From Novosphingobium sp. SG751A (GTDB lineage: Bacteria > Pseudomonadota > Alphaproteobacteria > Sphingomonadales > Sphingomonadaceae): a stretch of DNA of 64,000 bases. The notes below the pieces were generated by a model. The model was not told the DNA's origin. It worked only from the letters and a program-made list of their open reading frames with translations, and ran no database searches. A program made the position numbers and the translations under genes. Positions 26,364 to 35,229 of the stretch are shown here, piece by piece. The stretch lies in NCBI RefSeq assembly GCF_013149295.1, contig NZ_JABGCB010000023.1, positions 1 to 64,000 on the forward strand, in the 5' to 3' direction. Position 1 is the first letter of the stretch, and each line of letters starts with the position of its first letter.

Positions 26364-27298
26364 TGAAACGGATGATCCTTGGCGCCGCCGCATGGGCGAT
26401 GACGGGCGGCGTGGCGCAGGCCCAGCAGGCGGAAGCCCCGCAGGAGGCCCAGAGCGAAAGGCTGGAAATCCCCGCCGCTGCGCCTGCGGCCGCGGTCGAG
26501 GTTGCCCCCGCCAATCCCAAGGCTGTCTGGATCGCCGGGGCCACCGGCGGCGTGGTTGACCGCGACACCACATCCTCCAGCCCCTATGGCGCGCTGGCCA
26601 TCACCCGTTACAAGGGGTCGACCTATCTGCGCGCGGCCTACACCTTGTTTGGCGGCACCCTGCAACAGGCCGATGCGGCGATCCCGTCCACCTATCACAT
26701 CGGCTCGGTGGGCGCGGGGGGCAATTGGCACGGCTGGGTTGCCGATGCCTATGCCAGCTATGGTCGACAGGTTTACGGCGCGATTCAGGCGCAGGGCACC
26801 GCGCGACAAAGCGAGGTGGCATCGGGGGCCGATTATATTGCGGCGGGGCTGCGGGTGGGCCGGGTGTTTCAGCCATGGGCGCGCTGGTACATCACGCCAA
26901 CGATTGCCGGGCAATATGTCTATACCCGCTCGCTGCATCAGCGTTTCGATTTTTCCACCCTGTCATGGTCGGATTTTGAATTGCGCGAAAGGGCGCTGAC
27001 GGGGATCGCCTCGGTGCGGGTGGACCGCGCGCTGGGGCGGCGGGGACAGCATTATCTGGGCCTGTCCTATTCGCATTACGTCACCGACAATGGCATGACC
27101 ACATGGCGCCTTGCCCCCCCGCCCGACACCACCGGGCCGCAGCCGGTGCGCACCCCCGACGGGTTTGAGGAAGTGGCTCTGTCGGGCATGTGGCAGATCC
27201 GGCCCCGGCTCTGGCTGGACACGCAGGTGGCGCGCACCATGGGCGCGGTGGCGGGCAACAGCACCACCGCGTCGGTCGGTTTGCGGGTGCGGTTTTAA
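26363..27298 (+). CDS. Outer-membrane beta-barrel protein coupled to the kinase
   Basis: A 311-residue exported protein. A signal peptide (MKRMILGAAAWAMTGGVAQAQQ) and an Ala/Pro/Glu-rich linker lead to alternating strands rich in aromatic and Gly residues. The chain ends with the terminal Phe (VGLRVRF) typical of outer-membrane barrels. The ATG overlaps the kinase stop by one base (TGATG), so it is made with the kinase. The specific family was not recognised. It may be a porin-like or surface protein controlled or sensed by this system. Its TAA overlaps the convergent stop of the next gene (TTAA). Confidence 0.75.
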   Translation: MKRMILGAAAWAMTGGVAQAQQAEAPQEAQSERLEIPAAAPAAAVEVAPANPKAVWIAGATGGVVDRDTTSSSPYGALAITRYKGSTYLRAAYTLFGGTLQQADAAIPSTYHIGSVGAGGNWHGWVADAYASYGRQVYGAIQAQGTARQSEVASGADYIAAGLRVGRVFQPWARWYITPTIAGQYVYTRSLHQRFDFSTLSWSDFELRERALTGIASVRVDRALGRRGQHYLGLSYSHYVTDNGMTTWRLAPPPDTTGPQPVRTPDGFEEVALSGMWQIRPRLWLDTQVARTMGAVAGNSTTASVGLRVRF

Positions 27299-28599
27299 AG
27301 CCCCTTTGCCAAAGTTTTCAGCCCGCCGATAATGGCCTCGCCCGCGCATCCCGGCCGGACGGGCGACCCCATCACCGCATGGGTGGCACGCGCATAGGCG
27401 CCGTCATGCAGCACATAGCCCACCGCGCCTGCGGTCATGGTCACCACGGTGGTGGGATGGGGGCTGGTGGGCTGGGCAAAGGCGTCCTTGACCCCCTGGC
27501 CCAGCACGGTGCCAAGATCGGCCCCCACGCCCGCCAGCGTCACCGGGCCAAGGCGCACCAGCGAGAGCGGGATCACCACATCCCCGGCGGGGCTTTCGAC
27601 CACGCCATTATTGGCGTCGCGCGCGCGTTTTACGCCGGGACAGACCGCCTGTCCGGCTGCCGCGCCAAGGCTGACCTGCGCCGCCGGGGCGGGGGCGGAT
27701 TTCAACGCATCGACCACCGAGGCGGCCAGCGAGCGCGCCTGCACATCAAGGATGGCCCAGCCCCCCGCGCCCTCGTCCTTAGCGGGCAGGCCGCCCGCAT
27801 CGGCCTGAAGCGACTTATACTGCGAGAGCTGATCGCCCTCGGCCCCTGCGGCATAGAGAACCACGGGCGCGGCGCCACTGCCTTCCAGCAGGCGCGAGAC
27901 GGCGCCGGGCAGATCGCCGGTCACCTCCAGCCCATCGGGGCGGGTCATGCTGCGGAACATCACCTCGGCATGGCTGGCATAATCGACCAGCAGCGCGACA
28001 GGCCGCCCGTCCGCGCCCACAACCCGCACCACGTCGAGCGATTTATCCGAAGGAGCGGCAGGGTCGCCGGTTTTGACGCCGGTGCTGGCCTCGCCATTGT
28101 TGACATTGACCCAGCCGCGCCCGCGCGCAAAGGCGATCCGCGCAGGGGCAAGGCTCGCGATGGCCTGCCCCACCGCCGCCACCGCCGCCTTTTGGGTGCG
28201 CTCCAATTCCTGCGCCTGACGCGGGCTGGGCGTATGGCCGTGGAAGAAGACCAGCGGGTTGGAATGGGTGTGGGTGGCAAAGACCATCACCTGCGCGGGC
28301 GGCACATGGGCGGCCTGCGCCAGCGCAGACACCATCGCGGCGGGCTCGGGCACATTCACATTCTCGATGCTGACCAGCACGACCTGTTTGCCGCCGTCAT
28401 CGAGCACCAGCGCGCGGGCGAAGATATCATCATGGACGCCGACGAAAGGCTTGTCATTGGGCGATGAGGGCGAGGCATAGGGAAAGGCATCGGCGGGCGG
28501 GGTGATCGAGGCCCGCGCCGCGCCCACGCGCAAATCGCCGGCGATGGCAGGGGTGGCGGCCAGCGATGCGGCCAGAGCGAGCGAAAGAGCGGTTTTCAT
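27295..28599 (-). CDS. Exported neutral/alkaline ceramidase-like hydrolase
   Basis: A 434-residue exported protein whose sequence resembles the N-terminal half of the neutral ceramidase superfamily: VGAARASITPP near the mature N-terminus, FARALVLDDGGKQVVLVS, FATHTHSNP, and VDYASHAEVMF. It starts at ATG 28599 with a clean signal peptide (LALAASLAATPAIA). It is well short of full ceramidases (about 650-700 residues), lacking the C-terminal domain, so the substrate may not be a ceramide. It is 16 bp downstream of an exported aldose epimerase and likely cotranscribed with it. Confidence 0.7.
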   Translation of the reverse strand: MKTALSLALAASLAATPAIAGDLRVGAARASITPPADAFPYASPSSPNDKPFVGVHDDIFARALVLDDGGKQVVLVSIENVNVPEPAAMVSALAQAAHVPPAQVMVFATHTHSNPLVFFHGHTPSPRQAQELERTQKAAVAAVGQAIASLAPARIAFARGRGWVNVNNGEASTGVKTGDPAAPSDKSLDVVRVVGADGRPVALLVDYASHAEVMFRSMTRPDGLEVTGDLPGAVSRLLEGSGAAPVVLYAAGAEGDQLSQYKSLQADAGGLPAKDEGAGGWAILDVQARSLAASVVDALKSAPAPAAQVSLGAAAGQAVCPGVKRARDANNGVVESPAGDVVIPLSLVRLGPVTLAGVGADLGTVLGQGVKDAFAQPTSPHPTTVVTMTAGAVGYVLHDGAYARATHAVMGSPVRPGCAGEAIIGGLKTLAKGL

Positions 28600-28615
28600 G
28601 GGGGCGGTCTCCGGT

Positions 28616-29740
28616 TCAGCGCGCCGAGAAGCGATAGGTGATGCGGTGGACATAGGTCTGGCCCGGATCGAGGCGGGCGCTGCCAAAGGCGGGCTTGTTG
28701 GGCGTGTCAGGGAACAGTTGCGGCTCGACGCAGAAAGCATCGCCCTGGCGATAGAGCTTGCCGCCTTTGCCTTGAATCGTGCCTTCAAGGAAATTGCCGG
28801 TGTAGAATTGCAGGCCCGGCTGGTCGCTCCACACCTCCATCGTGCGGCCGCTGGCCGGATCGGTGATACGCGCCATCAGGTGCTGGTCTTTGGTGGGGGC
28901 GCGGGTGATCGCCCAATTGTGGTCATAGCCGCGCGCCAGCGCCAGTTGCGGATCGCCATCGCGAATATGCGCGCCCATCGCGGTGGATTTGCGCAAATCA
29001 AAGGGTGTGCCCGCCACCGGGGCGATCTCTCCGGTGGGGATCAGCGTGGCATCGATCGGCGTATAGGCATCGGCCGGGATCATGATGCGATGATCCATGA
29101 TCGAGCGGCCCGATGCCTCGCCGCCAAGGTTGAAATAGGCGTGGTCCGTCAGATTGACGATGGTGGGCGCGTCGGTGGTGGCGCGATAGGTGATCGAGAG
29201 CGCGCCTTTGTCATCGAGCGTATAGGTGGCCGTGACGGTCAGCGCGCCGGGATAGCCCTCCTCGCCGTCGGGGCTGGTGCGGCGCAGGGTGACGCTGGCC
29301 TGCGGGCCGGAGGAGAGCGAGACTATATCCCACAGATGCCGGTCGAAACCCGCTACGCCGCCATGCAGGCTGTTGGGGCCATCGTTTTTGGCCAGAGCAT
29401 AGGCATGGCCATCCAGCGTAAAGCGCGCGCCGCCGATCCGGTTGGCATAGCGCCCCACCGACGATCCGAAATAATTGGGCCGGATCAGATAGCCCGCCAG
29501 CGTGGCATAGCCCTCGACCACATCGGCCCGGCGCCCCCGCGCATCGGGCACCACCAGCGATTGCAGGATCGCGCCATAGGACAGGATGCGCGCGGAAAAG
29601 CCCCGCGCATTGGAAAGCGTGATCGCCTCGACCCGCGCGCCATCGGGCATGGCGCCGAAATCGACGCGCCGCGCCTGTCCCGCATGGGCCGCCGTCGCCA
29701 GCAGCAGCGCGCCGGTCGATAGAGCGAGTTTTCCTTGCAT
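28616..29740 (-). CDS. galM: Exported aldose 1-epimerase (galactose mutarotase type)
   Basis: A 374-residue mutarotase interconverting alpha and beta anomers of aldoses. Hallmarks are YGAILQSLVVPD, SSVGRYANRI, NDGPNSLHGG, VNLTDHAYFNLGG (catalytic His), and LQFYTGNFLEG with a late FCVEPQ (catalytic Glu). It starts at ATG 29740, preceded by GGAGAGGAC, and has a signal peptide (LALSTGALLLATAAHAG), so it acts in the periplasm; E. coli GalM is cytoplasmic. The frame runs on upstream, but that part is unlike the family. It heads a two-gene unit with the ceramidase-like gene. Confidence 0.93.
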   Translation of the reverse strand: MQGKLALSTGALLLATAAHAGQARRVDFGAMPDGARVEAITLSNARGFSARILSYGAILQSLVVPDARGRRADVVEGYATLAGYLIRPNYFGSSVGRYANRIGGARFTLDGHAYALAKNDGPNSLHGGVAGFDRHLWDIVSLSSGPQASVTLRRTSPDGEEGYPGALTVTATYTLDDKGALSITYRATTDAPTIVNLTDHAYFNLGGEASGRSIMDHRIMIPADAYTPIDATLIPTGEIAPVAGTPFDLRKSTAMGAHIRDGDPQLALARGYDHNWAITRAPTKDQHLMARITDPASGRTMEVWSDQPGLQFYTGNFLEGTIQGKGGKLYRQGDAFCVEPQLFPDTPNKPAFGSARLDPGQTYVHRITYRFSAR

Positions 29741-29961
29741 GCCTGTCCTCTCCCCTGTCCCGCTTTCGCCGGGTCCTTTGGCGATAGGCGAGGCACCCAA
29801 ACCGAAACCGAACGCCCGCCCTGCTGCATCGCCGCTTTCCCTCGGGCGCAGAACCATGCCCGCCCGCCAATCAATCGGCGGCGCGCTCATTCCAATCGAC
29901 AAGCGGGGGGCGGGCTGCGACACATTCGCCGCCAAAGATCATGCCCAAGGAGAGATGCCCG

Positions 29962-30426
29962 ATGAGATTGCCCCTGATCGCCCTGATGCTGATCGCCCTG
30001 CCCGTTTCGGCCACGGCGCAGGAACCCGCCGCAATTACCGTACCCGCCGCCGATGTTCAGGCCAAAATCGCCGCTGCGCAGGCCGCCGTGGCCGGGGGCA
30101 AGCCGATGCCGCCGATGGAACTGCTCGCCCTTGCCCCCTATCGCGCCAATATCGAATATCGCACCAGCGTGGGCGGCGCCTCGACCCACCGCGAGGAGAA
30201 CGAATTCTTCTATGCCATCGAGGGCAGCGGCCATCTGGTGACGGGGGGCAAGCTGGTGAATGAAAAGGAGAGTAACCCGCGCAATTCCGGCGGCAGCGCA
30301 ATCGAAGGCGGCGCGGGACGGGATCTGGCCAAGGGCGACTGGGTGATGGTGCCCGCCGGGGTCGCGCATTGGTTCGACCGGATCGACGGGCGGCTGGTGC
30401 TGATGTCGATCAAGATGCCAAAATAA
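29962..30426 (+). CDS. Exported cupin-domain protein
   Basis: A 154-residue exported single-cupin protein. It has a signal peptide (LPLIALMLIALPVSATAQ) and a mature region with cupin motif 1 (THREENEFFYAIEGSGHLV) and motif 2 (GDWVMVPAGVAHWFD), whose His and Glu residues could bind a metal. ATG 29962 has AAGGAGAG 7 bases upstream. It is divergent from the aldose epimerase and the only plus-strand gene between 27.3 and 56 kb. Function is unknown; sugar or phenolic binding fits the context. Confidence 0.82.
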   Translation: MRLPLIALMLIALPVSATAQEPAAITVPAADVQAKIAAAQAAVAGGKPMPPMELLALAPYRANIEYRTSVGGASTHREENEFFYAIEGSGHLVTGGKLVNEKESNPRNSGGSAIEGGAGRDLAKGDWVMVPAGVAHWFDRIDGRLVLMSIKMPK

Positions 30427-30434
30427 GAGGGAAC

Positions 30435-30459
30435 GGGGCGGCGAGATCATGGCCGCCCC
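30435..30459. terminator. Hairpin between convergent genes
   Basis: GGGGCGGC and GCCGCCCC are exact 8-bp arms around a 9-base loop, between the convergent stops of the cupin and the alpha/beta-hydrolase. No T-run follows on either strand, so termination is likely but not typical. Confidence 0.5.
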
Positions 30460-30466
30460 GGCCCGA

Positions 30467-31843
30467 TCAAGGCAGGAAACGCCCAGGTGCGCTGACCCAT
30501 TGATCGACATAATCGAACAGGTTCTTCACCGTATCGCCAAACTGGCCCGGTGTTTTCTCGCAAGGCTTGCACGGGGCATAGCCATGGGTGGCCCCCTCGA
30601 CAAAGGCGATGGCCTTGTCCTTGCTGGCGGCATGTTCATAGATCGTCTCGGCGGCCAATCCTTCCCAGCCCCCGGTCATGCCCATGGCCAGCACCGGCAC
30701 ATGGATCTTTTCCACATTGCCCACCGGATTGGCATAATTCGACTGCCAGTCCACGCCCTTGATCTCGCTGGTTTCGCCATAGGAGAAGTCCGGCGTGGTG
30801 CGCGTGGCATAGGATGACAGGTAATTTTCCACCGTCGTGCGCAGCGCCCCGCGCATGAAGGAAGGCGAGAGATTCTCGCGGCTCATCGGCGGGCGGACCG
30901 AATGGATGATCTGGGTCACCACGCTGCCGTCGGCGCGGATCAGCGGCCATGGCGCCTTGGAATGTTCGAGCAGGCGCGTGTCCTGCGAATAGAGCTTGTT
31001 GTTGAAACCGATATAGGAGGAGCCGGCGACGACGAAGATCTCGTCATCGGTGAAATCGCCCTTGCCCGCCTTAATCGCTTCCTTGCGCGCCTGCGCGGCT
31101 TTCAGGATCGCCATGTTGCGCGCGCTGGCCGCGGCAAGGAACTTTTTGCGGAACTCTTCGCCATAGGTCGATCCGGTGATTTTAAACCCATTGGCCGGGT
31201 TGAACATGTCCAGCGCGGGGTTCAGATCGGTGCCCTTGGCGATGCCTTTGACCGCCGGGTCGACGCTGAACAGGGTCATGGCCGATTGGCCCCAATTGGA
31301 ATCGGCCATCACCATCCCATCGGCGGCGGGCAAACCGGCCAGATCATTGGGACAGGCATGGATCTTTTCCGCCCCCTGACACGAGGCCACCCCGCCCTCG
31401 GCGATCATCTGATAGGCGGTCATCACCGTATTGCCGCCCGAATGGCCGAACAGTACCACCTTCTTCACCCCCGGCTGGGCGCGCAGCCACGCCACCCCCG
31501 CCTTGGCCTCGATCAGGATACGGTCGAGCGCGCCATCGTCGAACAATCCATCCTTGCTGGTCGAATTGTTGGCGCAAAGCACCTGATAACCGCGCCGCGC
31601 CAGTTCGGTGCAGGCCGGGAAAGCGGTGTAATCACCATTGGCATGCATCACGAAAAAGGCGATCTGGTTGCGCGGACTGACGGCGGTGGGCGAAAACAGC
31701 ACCCCCGGCACGCCCGAGGCCAGCCGCACGAAACGGGCATTATCGGGCGACCACGGCGCCTGCGGCCCCATCTGCGCCTGCGCGCTGCCGGTCCCGGCCA
31801 ATACCAGCGCCAATGCCGATGCGATTGCCTTCATCCGCTTCAT
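30467..31843 (-). CDS. Exported alpha/beta-hydrolase
   Basis: A 458-residue exported serine hydrolase. After a signal peptide (AIASALALVLAGTGSAQAQ), the fold shows a nucleophile elbow LFGHSGGNTVM and a probable late His in VEGATHGYAPC. The start was set at ATG 31843; the frame is open 160 codons further, but that overlaps the lactonase gene and has no family likeness. It is the last gene of the run with the tannase-like esterase and the lactonase, so an ester or acyl intermediate is a likely substrate. Confidence 0.82.
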   Translation of the reverse strand: MKRMKAIASALALVLAGTGSAQAQMGPQAPWSPDNARFVRLASGVPGVLFSPTAVSPRNQIAFFVMHANGDYTAFPACTELARRGYQVLCANNSTSKDGLFDDGALDRILIEAKAGVAWLRAQPGVKKVVLFGHSGGNTVMTAYQMIAEGGVASCQGAEKIHACPNDLAGLPAADGMVMADSNWGQSAMTLFSVDPAVKGIAKGTDLNPALDMFNPANGFKITGSTYGEEFRKKFLAAASARNMAILKAAQARKEAIKAGKGDFTDDEIFVVAGSSYIGFNNKLYSQDTRLLEHSKAPWPLIRADGSVVTQIIHSVRPPMSRENLSPSFMRGALRTTVENYLSSYATRTTPDFSYGETSEIKGVDWQSNYANPVGNVEKIHVPVLAMGMTGGWEGLAAETIYEHAASKDKAIAFVEGATHGYAPCKPCEKTPGQFGDTVKNLFDYVDQWVSAPGRFLP

Positions 31844-31935
31844 CCCCGCATAATCCTTTTCTGATGCCCGCCAAAACAATGGGGCCCGCGGCGCTATGCA
31901 CCACGGACCCCAAATCCAGACCAAACGGAGGGAGG

Positions 31936-33078
31936 TTAAAGCCCGCTCATCAACACATGGACCGGCTGTTTCGTCTCCATCGCATGGCCGCTGTCGCTCA
32001 GCATCCCCGTCGCCGGATTGATCGCCAGAACATTGATCCGGTTGCTGTCGCGATTGGCCGCCAAGAGCCAGCGCCCCGTGCCGTCCAACGTGAAATGCCA
32101 TGGCATGCTGCCCCCGCTCGACAGACGCTGGATCCGGGTCAGCGCGCCGGTTTTCGGATCGACCTTGTGGACGACGATCGTACTGTCGCCCCGGTTGGCC
32201 ACATAGACGAAGCGCCCGTCGCGGCTGACGGCCACTTCCGATGCGCTGGCCTCGCCCTTGAACCCGTCGGCATTGGTCGAAAGGCTCTGCACCAGCGTCA
32301 GCCGCCCCTTGGCCGCATCCCATGCCAAAGTATCGACATCGGCGGTCAATTCATCGGCCACATAGAGGACGGGGCGCACCGGGCTCCACGCCATATGGCG
32401 CGGGCCGGTGCCAAAGGGGGCGACATAATGCTGGGGCGAGGTGGCGTCATAGGCGCCCACCTTGCCACTCTTGCGATCAAACGGCAGCACCCAGACCCGG
32501 TCCGAACCCAGATCGCTCACCAGCGCCCATTTGCCCGAAGGATCGACCGAAACGCCGTGAGCATGAGGGCTGCCCTGCCGCTTGTGCGGGCCGGAACCGA
32601 TGAATTTGGTAAGCGAGGCCACCGCCCCCAGCGTGCCATCGGCCGCGACCGGGATCGTGGCCAGCGAACCGCCGCCATAATTGGCCATCAGCAGCGTGCG
32701 GGACGGCGCATCATACCACAGATGCGTCGTGCCCCCGCCGCCTGCGCGCACATCGGAAATCTTGTCCAGCGCGCCGGTGGCGGTGTTGACGCGATAGGCC
32801 TGCACGCCCCCTTGCGCATCGCCGCCATTGCCCGCTTCCTCGTTGAAGAAGATAACGGCCCGGCCCGGCAGGCGCAGGCCCCAGGTCGGGCGCGCATTGC
32901 CCGCCATCGGGCCGATGCTCTCCAGCGTGCCCTTGGCGGAATCGAAACGCGCGGCGGTGATCTTGTCGCCATGCATGCCGATATAGACCAACTGGCCATT
33001 TGGCTTTTGCGCCTGTGCCCCGCTGGCCAGCGCCAGACAAAGGCCGGCGCCCAGCAGCACGCGACGGGTAAAATTCAT
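31936..33078 (-). CDS. Exported beta-propeller lactonase (YbhE/Pgl-like)
   Basis: A 380-residue seven-bladed propeller of the lactonase family that includes 6-phosphogluconolactonase YbhE. Repeats with HLWYDAPSRTLLMANYGGG, GPHKRQGSPHAHGVSVDPSGKW, GTGPRHMAWSP and SGGSMPWHFTLDGTGRWLLAANR mark the family. The N-terminus MNFTRRVLLGAGLCLALASGA is a secretion signal with twin arginines, so the protein probably hydrolyses a lactone in the periplasm; the phosphorylated substrate is unlikely. It lies between tannase and hydrolase genes. Confidence 0.88.
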   Translation of the reverse strand: MNFTRRVLLGAGLCLALASGAQAQKPNGQLVYIGMHGDKITAARFDSAKGTLESIGPMAGNARPTWGLRLPGRAVIFFNEEAGNGGDAQGGVQAYRVNTATGALDKISDVRAGGGGTTHLWYDAPSRTLLMANYGGGSLATIPVAADGTLGAVASLTKFIGSGPHKRQGSPHAHGVSVDPSGKWALVSDLGSDRVWVLPFDRKSGKVGAYDATSPQHYVAPFGTGPRHMAWSPVRPVLYVADELTADVDTLAWDAAKGRLTLVQSLSTNADGFKGEASASEVAVSRDGRFVYVANRGDSTIVVHKVDPKTGALTRIQRLSSGGSMPWHFTLDGTGRWLLAANRDSNRINVLAINPATGMLSDSGHAMETKQPVHVLMSGL

Positions 33079-33140
33079 CTCTCTTGCCTTTCCTCATCCG
33101 GTATCGCGCGATCATGCCCCGGCGCGAGGGCAAATGGCGA

Positions 33141-34649
33141 TCAATTCTTTGGCGCGGCGCATTGGTAGGAAGCCGCAAGCGCCGGATCACCGGCCCCGCG
33201 ATAGGTCGGCACATCGGGATAATAGCACAAGGGCTGGGTACGCCCATGTCCGCCCACTTCGCGCGGGGCGCGGCCCGCCTTGCGGTCCACCCATGCGTCG
33301 ATGGCGTCAACCTTGTCCCACGCATCGCAGCCATCCGATCCGGCGCAATGGCCCATGCCGGGGATCACGAACATCCGCGCATAATGATCGGCCTTTTCGC
33401 CCAGCCGGGCATGAATGCGATGCAGATAATCGGCCAGCTCGGCCGGATTGTGATAATCATTGCCCCCGACATAGAGCAGCAACCGCCCCCCGCGCGCGGC
33501 AAAAGCGGTAAAGTCATCATCGACATGGATCAGCGGAGCCAGCCGGTCCGAGGCGGCCATTACGTCTCGCGCCCAAACCATCGTCGAGGCCCGCCATGAC
33601 GGATCCTGAAACGCGGCATAGCGGAACAGGTCGGCGGCATTGATGAATTCGCGCCCGTTGATGAAGGGACTCCACTCCATCTCCGAACCCCGCGCCGGGC
33701 CGGGAAAGATGACCTTGCCGGTCTTGGGCTCAACCGGCCCGCGATAGACCATGCGCACGAAATCGACCTGCCGCGCGGCCAGGCAATCGGCGCCATCAGT
33801 TTTGGCGCAGGCGATGGCGGCCGGATCGAAGGCGCAATGCGCGGGGTCCTCGACATAGCCATAGAGCGCGCCCGCCTCCTTGGCGCAAGCCCGCAGCACC
33901 GCGCCATGCAGCGCGGCCAGCTTTTGCGGGGGGAGCGCTCGCCGGGGGTCCTGCGCGATCAGCCAGTTCGGCCACAATTGCGCGGCGTTGAACAGGGTCA
34001 GCGGATTGGGCGGCGCGCCCGCCACCACGCCATCGTAATCCTGCGGAAACCGCCGCGCCTCGATCAAGCCCTGAAGGCCGCCCAGCGAGCAACCGATCCA
34101 ATAGGAACGCTTTGGCCGGGCGCCATAGGCCCGCGTGATCAGATCCTTGGCCATCACCGTCATCAGATGGTTAGCCCGCCATGCGTAATCGACCAGCACC
34201 TCGGGCTTGCCGAGAAGGAACTCTCCACCCTCGCCGCCCTCATGCCCGGTATCATTGCCCGCCACCGCATAGCCACGCGCAAGGCCCGCCAGCATATTGG
34301 CAAAAGGCAGATCGCCGCCCCAGCCGAAATTGCCCACCCCGATCATCTTGCCGTTCCACCCGCGCAGGGGTAGCCAGACCTCGACCCGGATGGCCGAAAC
34401 GGCTGAGGGTTTGAGCGTGGCGCGGATGCGGCAGAAACCGGGATTAGGAGCCGAAGGCAGCTCGCCGGTGATGCTCATGCCCGAGGATGCGCGCGGCGGC
34501 AGGGCAAAAGCGCCCGGATCGACCGGCTGCGCGGTAAGACCCGCCGCATCGGGCAAGGCAACCGCCGCCAGTGCCGCACAATCGCCCATATCCTGCGCCG
34601 CGACGGGCATTGCCCAGAGCGCGGCGATCAGCGCAAAGAGCCTCCTCAC
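33141..34649 (-). CDS. Exported tannase/feruloyl esterase family protein
   Basis: A 502-residue exported esterase. GTG 34649 overlaps the stop of the upstream gene (GTGA) and gives a signal peptide (RRLFALIAALWAMPVAAQ). The chain has GNDTGHEGGE, IGCSLGGLQGLIEARRFPQD (Cys-Ser pair at the nucleophile), YVGGNDYHNPAE (acid) and IPGMGHCAGSDGCD (His-Cys). This is the CS-D-HC arrangement of fungal-type tannases and feruloyl esterases. It probably releases gallate, ferulate or related acids from plant esters in the periplasm. Confidence 0.93.
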   Translation of the reverse strand: MRRLFALIAALWAMPVAAQDMGDCAALAAVALPDAAGLTAQPVDPGAFALPPRASSGMSITGELPSAPNPGFCRIRATLKPSAVSAIRVEVWLPLRGWNGKMIGVGNFGWGGDLPFANMLAGLARGYAVAGNDTGHEGGEGGEFLLGKPEVLVDYAWRANHLMTVMAKDLITRAYGARPKRSYWIGCSLGGLQGLIEARRFPQDYDGVVAGAPPNPLTLFNAAQLWPNWLIAQDPRRALPPQKLAALHGAVLRACAKEAGALYGYVEDPAHCAFDPAAIACAKTDGADCLAARQVDFVRMVYRGPVEPKTGKVIFPGPARGSEMEWSPFINGREFINAADLFRYAAFQDPSWRASTMVWARDVMAASDRLAPLIHVDDDFTAFAARGGRLLLYVGGNDYHNPAELADYLHRIHARLGEKADHYARMFVIPGMGHCAGSDGCDAWDKVDAIDAWVDRKAGRAPREVGGHGRTQPLCYYPDVPTYRGAGDPALAASYQCAAPKN

Positions 34650-35224
34650 AGCCGCCCCTTCACCGCCGCTGCGCCTGCGGCCGCGCAAACCTCATCCTGC
34701 TGCGCGGTCGCGCCGCTGACGCCGATCGCGCCCACCAGCCTGTCGCCCGCCATCAATGGAACCGCGCCGGGAAACACCACCATCCATGGCTTAACCCGCG
34801 CCGCCATCGCCGCATCACCCTGCTGCAGCCGCGCCTGCACCGCCGAGGTCGGCATGGCAAAGGCGACGGCAGCGGCATTCTTGCGCGATCCGGAGTAAAT
34901 CCGCCCCGGTCGCGCCCCATCCATGGTCATGCCCAGCAGCAGATGGCCGCCCGCATCCGACACCGCCACGCCGACCTCATGCGCATCGCGCGCGCATTGC
35001 GCCAGTGCCGCTTCCGCCGCGATCAGCGCCAAAGCGCGCGAGGGCGCGGCAATATCCTCACGCGGTGGTTCGGGCGGGCGGGCGCTGTCGGGGCGCGGAG
35101 GGCGCAGCATCGCGGCCATCGACGGGGGCGGCATATCATCGGGCATCGCCGTAGGGGCGGTTTCCTGCGCCCCCGCCATCGAAGCCATCGCCAGCGCGGC
35201 CAAAGCCAGAGCCTTGATCTGCAT
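34646..35224 (-). CDS. Exported GlcG/HbpS-like heme-binding family protein
   Basis: A 192-residue exported protein of the GlcG/HbpS fold. A signal peptide and a Pro/Met-rich linker precede a domain with AVSDAGGHLLLGMTMDGA, SRKNAAAVAFAMPTSA, and PGAVPLMAGDRLVGAIGVSGA. Family members bind heme, cobalamin or small organic acids. ATG 35224 has a GGAAAGG region upstream; an in-frame TTG at 35233 overlaps the PepSY stop. It lies between a PepSY membrane protein and the tannase gene and overlaps the latter. Confidence 0.85.
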   Translation of the reverse strand: MQIKALALAALAMASMAGAQETAPTAMPDDMPPPSMAAMLRPPRPDSARPPEPPREDIAAPSRALALIAAEAALAQCARDAHEVGVAVSDAGGHLLLGMTMDGARPGRIYSGSRKNAAAVAFAMPTSAVQARLQQGDAAMAARVKPWMVVFPGAVPLMAGDRLVGAIGVSGATAQQDEVCAAAGAAAVKGRL

Positions 35225-35229
35225 ATCGC

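Noticed and set aside
31844..32323. 160-codon upstream extension of the alpha/beta-hydrolase frame
   Set aside because: It overlaps the lactonase gene on the same strand and has no relation to hydrolases; the signal peptide begins at ATG 31843.
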